Below are positions 1-6,900 of a stretch of DNA of 7,043 bases, in pieces (the stretch's first letter is position 1; every line of letters starts with the position of its first letter). Under the pieces are notes generated by a model. It saw only the letters and a program-made list of their open reading frames with translations, made no database searches and had not been told where the DNA came from. Origin of the DNA: an uncultured Prevotella sp. (GTDB lineage Bacteria > Bacteroidota > Bacteroidia > Bacteroidales > Bacteroidaceae); assembly GCA_934190685.1 (NCBI GenBank), contig CAKPTK010000111.1, positions 1-7,043 on the forward strand, written 5' to 3'. The position numbers and the translations under genes were made by a program.

Positions 1-103
1 GTTAATGGCGGACTAATCAATTTTTCACCGCGGTGAAAATTTCGTTAGTGGCACACTAAGCAATCGCTAATGGCAGACTAACGAACCATTAATGGCGGAC
101 TAA
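1..103. repeat. Four-copy 22-base-period repeat cluster with central palindrome
   Basis: Four copies of a 16-base core start at 1, 44, 66 and 88: GTTAATGGCGGACTAA, GTTAGTGGCACACTAA, GCTAATGGCAGACTAA and ATTAATGGCGGACTAA. Start-to-start distances are 43, 22 and 22, so the copies lie on a 22-base period with one unit replaced by about 21 bases carrying a palindrome (22-39). The copy at 44 contains a perfect dyad (TTAGTG, GCA, CACTAA); the others keep the right arm (CTAA) and only part of the left. A further inverted repeat pairs 41-49 with 77-85, and 86-95 is a 10-base palindrome. No open frame makes sense here. It lies downstream of fecR and may continue beyond the window. Role unknown: it could be a dispersed intergenic repeat, a protein-binding array, or structured 3' RNA of the sigma/fecR transcript. 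Confidence 0.75.
22..39. repeat. 18-base perfect palindrome TTTTCACCGCGGTGAAAA
   Basis: This stretch equals its own reverse complement. The symmetry extends to 19-42 if one mismatched pair (21/40) is allowed. It sits between the first and second copies of the 16-base repeat and fills the space of about one repeat unit. With no loop, it suits a homodimeric protein-binding site better than a classical terminator hairpin. On the minus strand it would be transcribed after fecR if transcription reads through. Function is not known from the sequence. Confidence 0.7.
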
Positions 104-137
104 ATTTATTCTACACTGACAGAAAGACAAAAAAACT

Positions 138-1325
138 TTAGAAGACGAGCAAGTCGGAACCCTTGAGCGATACCTTTACCTGCTGCATATTGTTGAGTGA
201 CTCGATGACCTCCTGCACAGAATCTGTGCGGCGCACGAAGAAACGCATACGAAGGGTCTTGGCTGAATCGTTGTAGCATTTCACGTTGACCTTGTAATAT
301 TCGCTCAGCGTTTTGAGTATTTCCGACAACGGAGTGTTGTCGAAATAAAGATAGCCGTCGCGCCACATGGTGTAAGCTTCGGTGTCCACAGGACGGACAG
401 TCACAGACTGGGAGGAAACAACCGCCTGGCTGCCAGGGGTGATGTGGTGAAGCTGCGACTCGGCATCCGCCTTGAGATGTCCGTCGGACTCCAGACAATT
501 CAGTCCGCCCACAGCCACTCGACCACTGACAAGGGTAACAAGTTCCGGTTTGCCGGGACGAGAGGTCACATCGAACTCGGTTCCATAGACCCGGGTCAGC
601 GAACGTTTCGTGATGACGACAAACGGTTTCTCGGCATCGTGCGTCACGGAGAAATAGGCCTCACCTTCCAAATGCACTTCACGCAAATCATCGGCAAAAT
701 GACACGGAAAGACCAGACGGCTGCCTGGATGCAGATAGACCTTGCTGTTGTCTGGCAGACAGACGACAGCCTCCTTGCCGTATGGGATGGTGATGGAAGC
801 GGCACGAGTGGAATTGTCCAATTGGGTGGCGTCCACCACCACCTGCTTGGCGGTAGTGAGAATGGTGGGGTGCGATTTGGTCTGCGGAAGTTCTTCGCCA
901 TCGGCATCCGTAATCTGAACCACGCTGTCCACCATCGGCACCTCGCACACTTGGCGCAAGTCCACAGGCTTGGGTCTCATCAAAAAGACAACAGTCGCCA
1001 ACATGGCTGCCACCGCCAGCAAACTGGCGGACAGTTGGATAATCCGGCGACGGTTTCTCCACAAAGGTTCCGCATCATCCTTTCCACCATCTTCTATCCG
1101 AGAGGACAACGAGACCACGGACTTCTCCTCATGCTTTCGCTTGAAAATCCGCAACGCCTCCTCCACATCGGCATGAGGACGGGACTGTCTCACAAGTCGA
1201 CGGGCTGCCAGCAGCGACTTGCAGTCTTCTGTCAACTGCGGGTCGTTGAGCAAATCCTCCACTTGTTCGTCTGTCAATTGTTGAGGATGGTTGATGATGG
1301 TATATAGTTTTTCGTCTGTTGTCAT
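138..1325 (-). CDS. FecR family anti-sigma factor (inner-membrane sigma regulator)
   Basis: The 395-residue protein has the layout of Bacteroidetes FecR-like regulators. Residues 1-90 are a charged cytoplasmic part expected to bind the sigma factor. One membrane helix at about 95-116 follows an Arg-rich stretch (RNRRR), giving an N-in orientation. Residues about 175-272 form the periplasmic FecR domain, with the typical ITIPYGKEAVVCLPDNSKVYL, HPGSRLVFP, VHLEGEAYFSV and VYGTEFDV segments. Residues about 325-395 match a DUF4974-type C-terminal domain (YFDNTPLSEILKTLSEYY). In this family the C-terminal region senses the plug/signalling domain of a TonB-dependent outer-membrane transporter and controls release of the sigma factor. 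It lies 75 bases downstream of the ECF sigma gene on the same strand, the usual order. I saw no internal frameshift. The transporter partner is not in the window. The ATG at 1325 gives a normal N-terminus; no clear ribosome binding site is seen, as is usual in this phylum. Confidence 0.9.
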   Translation of the reverse strand: MTTDEKLYTIINHPQQLTDEQVEDLLNDPQLTEDCKSLLAARRLVRQSRPHADVEEALRIFKRKHEEKSVVSLSSRIEDGGKDDAEPLWRNRRRIIQLSASLLAVAAMLATVVFLMRPKPVDLRQVCEVPMVDSVVQITDADGEELPQTKSHPTILTTAKQVVVDATQLDNSTRAASITIPYGKEAVVCLPDNSKVYLHPGSRLVFPCHFADDLREVHLEGEAYFSVTHDAEKPFVVITKRSLTRVYGTEFDVTSRPGKPELVTLVSGRVAVGGLNCLESDGHLKADAESQLHHITPGSQAVVSSQSVTVRPVDTEAYTMWRDGYLYFDNTPLSEILKTLSEYYKVNVKCYNDSAKTLRMRFFVRRTDSVQEVIESLNNMQQVKVSLKGSDLLVF

Positions 1326-1400
1326 CAGGAAAACATTTTTATTATTGAAAACGTTTGAAATGGAAATGTGGTACGCTATTTACCTATTTTTAAAACTTTA
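1326..1400 (-). other. Sigma-fecR intergenic gap
   Basis: This 75-base A/T-rich spacer separates the sigma stop codon (TGA, 1401-1403) from the fecR ATG. I see no Bacteroidetes-type promoter (TAnnTTTG) on the minus strand and no stem with a U-tract, so fecR is most simply read from the sigma transcript. A small palindrome, AAACGTTT, lies within it. The gap is longer than in tightly coupled pairs, so an internal weak promoter cannot be excluded. Confidence 0.4.
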
Positions 1401-1892
1401 TCACTTATCTTTTCTCATCTGACGGAACAAGGACAGGGCTTTCGACACATGCTTTTTCACCGTATTGACCGATATGTCCATCTTTTCCGCCACCTCTTTA
1501 TAAGTGTGGCCATCGACATAGCACGCCACAAAGATTTCTTTGGAAGGAGACTTGAGCATCGACAGCGCCTGCCGGACATACCGCTCGCGTTCCTCCACCT
1601 CCAAATGAGCCTCCAAGTCGTCGTATTCCAAGGTCATGGCTTGCACATATTGCACATAGGCCTGTGCATGGTGCTTGCGCCGCAAGGCATCCAAGCATTT
1701 GTTGCGCACATCTTTATAAAGGAAACTTCTAAGGGCTTCAGGTTTGATGTCGTGGAAATTGAGCCACACGTCCTCAAAGGCCATACTCACCACATCCTTG
1801 CTCTCAGTCTCGTCGAGAAACTGCATGGCAAAGAAATATAGAGCCTCGTAATATTGTCTGAATATGGTGTCAAAATCCTTGATTTCTTCCAT
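1401..1892 (-). CDS. RNA polymerase ECF-type sigma-70 factor
   Basis: The 163-residue protein has only the two domains of an extracytoplasmic-function sigma factor. Sigma region 2 covers about residues 8-75, with YYEALYFFAMQFL, ESKDVVSMAFEDVW (core-binding and -10 recognition part) and the LRSFLYKDVRNKCLDALRR segment. Sigma region 4 covers about 98-158, with a helix-turn-helix at about 129-155 (HTYKEVAEKMDISVNTVKKHVSKAL) that reads the -35 element. It should direct RNA polymerase to its target promoters when released by the FecR protein encoded next. It is somewhat shorter than many Bacteroidetes family members, which are commonly near 180-190 residues, but both domains look complete. The ATG at 1892 is chosen because a stop codon lies in frame a few codons upstream and no other start intervenes. 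No consensus promoter is evident upstream, which would fit dependence on an alternative sigma factor, possibly itself. Confidence 0.9.
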   Translation of the reverse strand: MEEIKDFDTIFRQYYEALYFFAMQFLDETESKDVVSMAFEDVWLNFHDIKPEALRSFLYKDVRNKCLDALRRKHHAQAYVQYVQAMTLEYDDLEAHLEVEERERYVRQALSMLKSPSKEIFVACYVDGHTYKEVAEKMDISVNTVKKHVSKALSLFRQMRKDK

Positions 1893-1923
1893 ACAGCGCT
1901 GCTGACCAGAACATTAAACCTTG

Positions 1924-1951
1924 GCCGCCTTTGTCATAAGGGCAAGGCGGC
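1924..1951 (-). other. G/C-rich hairpin in the sigma gene leader
   Basis: GCCGCCTT (1924-1931) and AAGGCGGC (1944-1951) form a perfect 8-base-pair stem with a 12-base loop. The hairpin begins 31 bases upstream of the sigma ATG. On the minus strand no run of U follows, so it is a poor intrinsic terminator. It could be a leader structure affecting translation or stability of the sigma mRNA, an operator dyad, or a second weak stop for the upstream operon. Confidence 0.4.
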
Positions 1952-1978
1952 GTTTACTCTCTCTCGTATTTATTTTAT

Positions 1979-2026
1979 ACACAAAAGTCTGGCTGCAAAG
2001 ATTCTAAATCCCCACAGACAGACTTT
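1979..2026 (-). terminator. Probable intrinsic terminator of the psd-pssA-DUF4834 operon
   Basis: On the minus strand AAAGTCTGTCTG (2026-2015) pairs with CAGCCAGACTTT (1995-1984): 11 of 12 positions pair, with a 19-base loop. The downstream arm ends in TTTT (1986-1983), followed by TGTG and an A/T-rich stretch. The first arm starts one base after the stop codon of the DUF4834 gene, exactly where an operon terminator is expected. The U-tract is short and part of it is in the stem, so efficiency is uncertain. Confidence 0.65.
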
Positions 2027-2027
2027 C

Positions 2028-2333
2028 TTATGATTCTTCCTTGAAATCGACATACTCTCCCTCGTCCTTCGAGAAGATTTTGCGTTCCGCTTCCTCGGGA
2101 CTCCGTTCGTCGATGATTATCTCGTCACAGTCTTGACTTTGCTGACGCTGATACTGGTCCGACGCAGTTTCCCGCGTGTTGGAGCTTTGTTGCTGCGTGT
2201 CAAAACCGCCCATTTGCTCTTGAAACTTCCTTGCCATGCCGTGCAGCCTACGATAGATTGTGAAGGCAATCACCAATACGGCTACGACAGCGAAAATGAT
2301 GACAAAGAGAATGAAATGCAGTATTGCGTACAT
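2028..2333 (-). CDS. DUF4834 family small membrane protein
   Basis: The 101-residue protein of unknown function has one N-terminal membrane helix (about residues 4-27, rich in Ile, Val and Phe), then a basic stretch (YRRLHGMARKF), a Gln/Ser/Asp-rich low-complexity linker (about 46-70) and an acidic C-terminal tail. The tail carries the pattern I associate with DUF4834: IIIDERSPEEAERKIFS, then EGEYVDFKEE. The basic residues after the helix suggest that the tail is cytoplasmic. Its ATG lies 6 bases after the pssA stop codon, so it is almost certainly co-transcribed with pssA and psd and may be translationally coupled. The context hints at a role near phospholipid synthesis or the inner membrane, but nothing in the sequence shows an activity. 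The family assignment is from recognition of the tail motif and the neighbourhood. Confidence 0.8.
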   Translation of the reverse strand: MYAILHFILFVIIFAVVAVLVIAFTIYRRLHGMARKFQEQMGGFDTQQQSSNTRETASDQYQRQQSQDCDEIIIDERSPEEAERKIFSKDEGEYVDFKEES

Positions 2334-2339
2334 AGTTGG

Positions 2340-3065
2340 TTATCCTTTGATTTTGTCGGGGCGGGCGTCTTTCTTGTCGAGGATGACAGAAAGCGCCACA
2401 TAGCAGGCTATGACCACCGCAAAGCCGGTGATGCCGAGCATGCCGAGCACGATGGCGCTGAAGATGATGAATGAATATTTCACCTCATTGCCCTTCCAAC
2501 CCCATTGTTTAAACTTGAGTGCGAACATCGGAATCTCCGCCACAAGCAGCCAACTGGTGAGGAGAACCAACACCAGCATGACGGGCAGCATCCACTTGGT
2601 GGACTCTATCATCTCGCTTCCTCCCACGATCAAGGCTCCCCAGAACAGGGCATTGGCTGGAGTGGGCAGTCCGATGAAAGATGTGGTCTGACGTTCGTCA
2701 AGGTTGAACTTGGCAAGACGCAGAGCGGAAAAAGCCGCCACGACGAATGCGAAATAGGGCAAATAGGGACGCAGGGGCTCCAACATTGCCGGATAGTCCA
2801 TCACGGCAAGTTCGGAAAAGATGATGGTGGCTGGCGCCACACCGAAGGTCACATCGTCGGCAAGCGAGTCAAGTTCCTTGCCTATGGGGGAAGAAACATG
2901 AAGCAGACGGGCGCTCATACCGTCGAAGAAGTCGAACACGGCGCCGATAATGATCCATGTCAATGCCATCCTCGGATTGTTGCCGAAAGCGAAAGAGGTG
3001 GCAATGCAACCAGAAACGAGGTTGCAACAAGTAATTGTGTTGGGAATGTGTTTCTTGATCTGCAT
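2340..3065 (-). CDS. pssA: CDP-diacylglycerol--serine O-phosphatidyltransferase
   Basis: This integral inner-membrane enzyme transfers the phosphatidyl group from CDP-diacylglycerol to L-serine, giving phosphatidylserine and CMP, the committed step of phosphatidylethanolamine synthesis. The 241-residue protein carries the full CDP-alcohol phosphotransferase signature DG-x2-AR-x8-G-x3-D-x3-D: D48, G49, A52, R53, G62, D66 and D70. The first and last Asp residues are the metal and catalytic residues of this family. Several hydrophobic helices follow at about 33-47, 102-118, 133-150, 157-177 and 197-228, as expected for the membrane-embedded type rather than the E. coli phospholipase-D-like type. 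The N-terminus (IPNTITCCNLVSGC) is typical of family starts, which supports the ATG at 3065. It begins 8 bases after the psd stop codon and ends 6 bases before the DUF4834 gene, so the three genes form one transcription unit. Confidence 0.95.
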   Translation of the reverse strand: MQIKKHIPNTITCCNLVSGCIATSFAFGNNPRMALTWIIIGAVFDFFDGMSARLLHVSSPIGKELDSLADDVTFGVAPATIIFSELAVMDYPAMLEPLRPYLPYFAFVVAAFSALRLAKFNLDERQTTSFIGLPTPANALFWGALIVGGSEMIESTKWMLPVMLVLVLLTSWLLVAEIPMFALKFKQWGWKGNEVKYSFIIFSAIVLGMLGITGFAVVIACYVALSVILDKKDARPDKIKG

Positions 3066-3073
3066 GACTTATC

Positions 3074-3766
3074 CTATTTAAGTTTGGCTATCACGGTCTG
3101 GTCGCCCACGGTGCTCTGTCCCATTTTCACGCACACTTCGGTGCCCAATGGGAGATAGTCGTCCACACGCGAACCAAACTTGATGAAACCCAGATGTTCG
3201 TCGATATAGCAGTCCTCGCCTTCCTTGGCATAGGTGACGATGCGGCGAGCCACAGCGCCGGCTATCTGGCGGCACAGCACGTCCACGCCATCGGGAGTGG
3301 TAATCATCACGTCGGCATGCTCATTCTCCTCGCTGGCCTTGGGCAGCCAAGCTTTGTGGAAGTTTCCACTCTGATGGTGCACGAGTTTCACCTTGCCGTC
3401 CACGGGGAACCAGTTGGCATGCACATTGAAGAGACTCATGAAGATGGACACCATCAAACGGCGGTCGTGGAAATATTCATTCTCCTCCACTTCTTCGATG
3501 ACCACCACTTTGCCGTCGGCAGGCGCCACGACAATCTTGTCGGTGTCGTCTCCGCTGAAATATCTGACAGGACATCTGAAGAAATTGAGCACCACACTAT
3601 AGACCACGGCAAAGACGACTACAAAGCTCCAAAACGGAATTTTGTTGTCGAATGCTTGCCATAAAACGACTGCGATGGCCACAATTAAAAACATACCATA
3701 GATTAGGGTATTGTTTCCTTCACTGTGTATTCTGATGTTCTTTATTTTTCTTATTCTTTTCCCCAT
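3074..3766 (-). CDS. psd: Phosphatidylserine decarboxylase proenzyme (short form)
   Basis: This enzyme decarboxylates phosphatidylserine to phosphatidylethanolamine at the inner membrane, using a pyruvoyl group made by self-cleavage of the proenzyme. The 230-residue protein has two N-terminal hydrophobic helices (about 20-38 and 43-62) and then the catalytic domain. The cleavage site is Gly198-Ser199 in IKFGSRVD, the short-form (Psd type II-like) version of the LGST motif, so the beta chain would be residues 1-198 and the small pyruvoyl alpha chain 199-230. Asp84 (PADGKV) and His116 ([14 protein letters not shown]) fit the other members of the Asp-His-Ser self-cleavage triad. It is the first gene of the operon, 8 bases ahead of pssA, and has its own consensus promoter just upstream. 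The stop codon is TAG at 3076-3074. The ATG at 3766 gives a short basic N-terminus before the first helix. Confidence 0.95.
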   Translation of the reverse strand: MGKRIRKIKNIRIHSEGNNTLIYGMFLIVAIAVVLWQAFDNKIPFWSFVVVFAVVYSVVLNFFRCPVRYFSGDDTDKIVVAPADGKVVVIEEVEENEYFHDRRLMVSIFMSLFNVHANWFPVDGKVKLVHHQSGNFHKAWLPKASEENEHADVMITTPDGVDVLCRQIAGAVARRIVTYAKEGEDCYIDEHLGFIKFGSRVDDYLPLGTEVCVKMGQSTVGDQTVIAKLK

Positions 3767-3794
3767 GATTGGTAAAGGATTCGTATTTGGGCTA

Positions 3795-3825
3795 CAAAGT
3801 TAATGTAAAAAGGAGACAAAACAAA
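3795..3825 (-). promoter_or_regulatory. psd operon promoter (Bacteroidetes primary sigma type)
   Basis: On the minus strand, TTTG (3825-3822) is followed after 19 bases by TAACTTTG (3802-3795), an exact fit to the TTTG-N19-21-TAnnTTTG pattern read by the Bacteroidetes primary sigma factor. Transcription should start about 5-7 bases further on, near 3789, leaving a leader of roughly 23 bases before the psd ATG at 3766. Confidence 0.75.
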
Positions 3826-3882
3826 ATAAATCACTTTGTTTTTGACATTCTGAGGGAGTTTGACAAGATTTTGCATCATTCT

Positions 3883-3914
3883 TTTGCATATCTCAAGTTT
3901 TCGGTTTAACTTTG
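3883..3914 (+). promoter_or_regulatory. dnaE promoter (Bacteroidetes primary sigma type)
   Basis: TTTG (3883-3886) is followed after 20 bases by TAACTTTG (3907-3914), matching the Bacteroidetes primary promoter consensus. Its -7 box is identical to that of the divergent psd promoter. The start of transcription is expected around 3919-3922, giving a very short leader of about 15-18 bases before the dnaE ATG at 3937 with no room for a strong Shine-Dalgarno site. Confidence 0.75.
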
Positions 3915-3936
3915 ACCTGTCTAATTGTTTTTGTAT

Positions 3937-6900
3937 ATGCAAGATTTTGTACACCTGCACGTCCACACCTATTATTCCATCCTCGACGGACAATCCAGCA
4001 TTCCTAAGCTGGTGGACAAGGCTATAGCCAACGGAATGAGAGGTATGGCCATCACCGACCACGGTGACATGTTCGGCATCAAAGAATTTTACAACTATTG
4101 CAATAAGGTGAACGGCAAGCTCCGCGAAGAGGGCAAGCCGGAGTTCAAGCCCATCTTCGGATGCGAGATGTATGTGGCGCGAAGAAAGAAGAGCGACCGC
4201 AGCGACCCGAAACTTGACAAGAGCGGCTACCACCTCATTGTGCTCGCCAAGAATTATAACGGCTACAAGAATCTCATCAAACTCGTGTCACGGGCATGGG
4301 TTGACGGATTCTATATGCGTCCCCGTACAGACCGGGAGGATCTGGAGAAATATCACGAGGACCTGATTGTCTGCTCGGCCTGCATCGCCGGCGAGGTGCC
4401 CGCAAAAATTCTCAAAGACGATATCGCCGGCGCCAGAGAGGCCATAGAGTGGTATCAGCGGGTTTTCGGCGGCGACTATTATCTGGAGTTGCAGCGCCAT
4501 GAGGTGAAGGATCCCAATATTCGCGCCAACCGCGAGACGTTCCCCTTGCAGCAGAAAGCCAACCGGGTGATCATCGAACTCGCCAAGGAGTATGGCATCA
4601 AGCTGGTCTGCACCAACGACGCCCACTTCGTGGACCAGGAGAACGCCGAGGCCCACGACCACCTGCTCTGCCTTGCCACGGGCAAGGACTTGAACGACCC
4701 CAACCGTATGCTCTACTCCAAGCAGGAGTGGTTCAAGACGCGCGAGGAGATGAACGAGGTGTTCAGCGACGTGCCCGAGGCACTCAGCAACACTTGCGAG
4801 ATACTGGACAAGGTGGAGACCTACTCCATCGACCATGCGCCCATCATGCCGTTCTTCCCCATTCCTGCTGAATTCGGAACAGAGGAAGACACCCGAAAGA
4901 AATATACAGAGCAACAGCTCTATGAGGAGTTCACCCGCGACGAGAACGGCAACGAAATCATGTCGAAAGAGGAAGCCGACAAGAAAATCAAGAAGCTCGG
5001 CGGATATGACAAAATCTACCGCATCAAGTTCGAGGCCGACTATCTGGCGAAACTGGCCTATGACGGCGCGAAAAAACGCTATGGCGACCCGCTGCCGGAA
5101 GAGGTGGCGGAGCGTGTGAAGTTTGAACTCCACATCATGAAGACCATGGGATTTCCCGGCTACTTCCTCATCGTGCAGGACTTCATCAATTCCGCCCGCG
5201 ACGAGCTGGGCGTGATGGTGGGTCCCGGACGTGGTTCGGCAGCCGGTTCGGTGGTGGCCTATTGCCTGGGCATCACCAAGATAGACCCAATTAAATATGA
5301 CTTGCTGTTCGAGCGTTTCCTCAACCCAGACCGTATCTCCTTGCCTGATATTGATACCGACTTCGACGATGACGGTCGAGGCAAGGTGCTCGAATGGGTG
5401 GAAGACAAGTATGGACACGACAAGGTGGCACACATTATCACTTACGGCACCATGGCCACCAAGAACGCCATCAAGGACGTGGCGCGCGTGGAGAATGTGC
5501 CACTGCCTGTAGTCAACGAACTGTGCAAGCAGATTCCAGACAAATTGCCCAACGGCAAGAAGATGAATCTGGCTAATGCCATCGAGTGCATACCGGCATT
5601 GCAGAATGCCGAGGCGTCAAGCGATATCAGACTGCGCAACACCATGTCGTACGCCAAGATGCTCGAGGGCACCGTGCGCGGCACCGGTATCCATGCCTGT
5701 GGAACCATCATCTGCCGCGACGCCATCAGCGACTGGGTGCCTGTGTCGACCGCCGAGGACAAAGCGGACCCAGGACACAAGTTGCTTTGTACGCAATATG
5801 ACGGACACGTGATCGAGGAAACAGGTCTCATCAAGATGGACTTCCTCGGATTGAAGACCTTGTCCATTCTGAAAGAGGCGGTGGAGAACATCCGCCTCAG
5901 CACGGGCCATGACATCGACCTCGACACCATCCCTATCGACGACGAACTGACCTACCAACTCTACAGCGAGGGCCGCACGGTCGGCACCTTCCAATTTGAG
6001 TCTGCCGGCATGCGCAAGTATCTGCGCGAACTCCACCCCACGGTGTTCGAGGATCTCATCGCCATGAATGCCCTCTACCGCCCGGGACCTATGGACTACA
6101 TTCCTTCGTTTATCGCCAGAAAGAACGGTAGGGAGCCTATCAAGTATGACATCCCCTGCATGGAGAAATACTTGAAAGACACCTATGGCATCACCGTCTA
6201 CCAGGAGCAGGTCATGCTCCTCAGCCGCCAACTCGCCAACTTCACCCGAGGCGAAAGTGACGCCTTGCGTAAGGCCATGGGTAAGAAGAAGAAGGCCATC
6301 GTAGATGCGATGAAGCCGAAATTCATCGAGGGCGGCAAGGCCAACGGACACGACCCGAAAGTGCTTGAAAAGATTTGGGCAGACTGGGAGAAATTCGCTT
6401 CCTATGCTTTCAACAAGTCACATGCCACCTGCTATTCCTGGGTGGCTTATCAGACAGGTTATCTCAAAGCCCACTACCCTGCCGAATACATGGCAGCCGT
6501 GATGAGCCGAAGCTTGAGCAACATCACCGACATCACCAAACTGATGGATGAATGCAAGGCGATGGGCATCCAATGTCTGGGACCCGATGTGAACGAGAGC
6601 CGCATCAAGTTCAGTGTCAACTCGCATGGCGCCATCCGCTTCGGTCTCGGTGCCATCAAGGGCATGGGCGACGCCGCCTCACAGAACATCATTGCCGAAC
6701 GGGAGAAGAACGGGCCCTATAAAGACATCTACGACATGCTCCAGCGTGTGGACTTGAAAGCCTGCAACCGCAAGGCATTCGAATGTCTGGCGCTGAGCGG
6801 AGGACTCGACAGCTTCGGCATCTCCCGCGAACAATATGTCTGCAACACCGGCAACGGCTCGTTCCTCGACACCCTGGTGCGCTATGGACAGCTCTACCAA

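Larger units (their letters stand above)
1893..2027 (-). other. Intergenic region between the PE operon and the sigma gene
   Basis: This 135-base gap contains two inverted repeats: the likely operon terminator (1984-2026) and a G/C-rich hairpin (1924-1951) closer to the sigma gene. The nearest match to a Bacteroidetes -7 element is AATCTTTG (minus strand, 1996-2003), which has one mismatch, lies in the terminator loop and lacks a TTTG at the right distance. I do not call it a promoter. The promoter of the sigma gene must lie here unless it is expressed by read-through. Confidence 0.5.
3767..3936. other. Divergent psd/dnaE promoter region
   Basis: This 170-base A/T-rich spacer between the divergent psd and dnaE genes carries one consensus Bacteroidetes promoter for each direction. 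Between and around them TTTGAC occurs at 3841, 3859 and 3911, and TTTTGCAT occurs twice, 13 bases apart, at 3869-3876 and 3882-3889; the second copy overlaps the dnaE -33 box. These small repeats could be regulator sites or chance in A/T-rich DNA. No coding sequence or RNA gene is visible here. Confidence 0.6.

Noticed and set aside
1..103. CRISPR array
   Set aside because: Repeats are only 16 bases, are imperfect, and are separated by about 6 bases, which is too short for spacers; no cas genes are seen.
123..155. Intrinsic terminator right after fecR
   Set aside because: The minus strand has a run of T after the stop codon, but I find no adequate stem before it (only GAC/GTC and AAAG/CTTT arms).
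444..1307. Plus-strand open frame (287 codons) opposite fecR
   Set aside because: It is antisense to a clear FecR domain protein, the composition is odd (many His, Gln and Arg), and no family features are visible. It is a shadow frame.
1996..2003. Promoter for the sigma gene at AATCTTTG
   Set aside because: It has one mismatch in the -7 box, no TTTG 19-21 bases upstream, and lies in the loop of the probable terminator.
3751..4233. Minus-strand frame of 160 codons running from within dnaE through the intergenic region into psd
   Set aside because: It overlaps both divergent genes and both promoters, and its product has no recognisable feature.
4288..5433. Long minus-strand open frame (381 codons) opposite dnaE
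   Set aside because: It lies fully inside dnaE, which has all of its catalytic motifs in the plus frame. The antisense protein is a His/Val/Leu-rich mirror of dnaE codon use with no recognisable domain.
5617..6351. Minus-strand open frame (244 codons) opposite dnaE
   Set aside because: It overlaps the DnaE fingers-coding region and has no plausible promoter or domain; long antisense frames are common in G/C-biased third positions.
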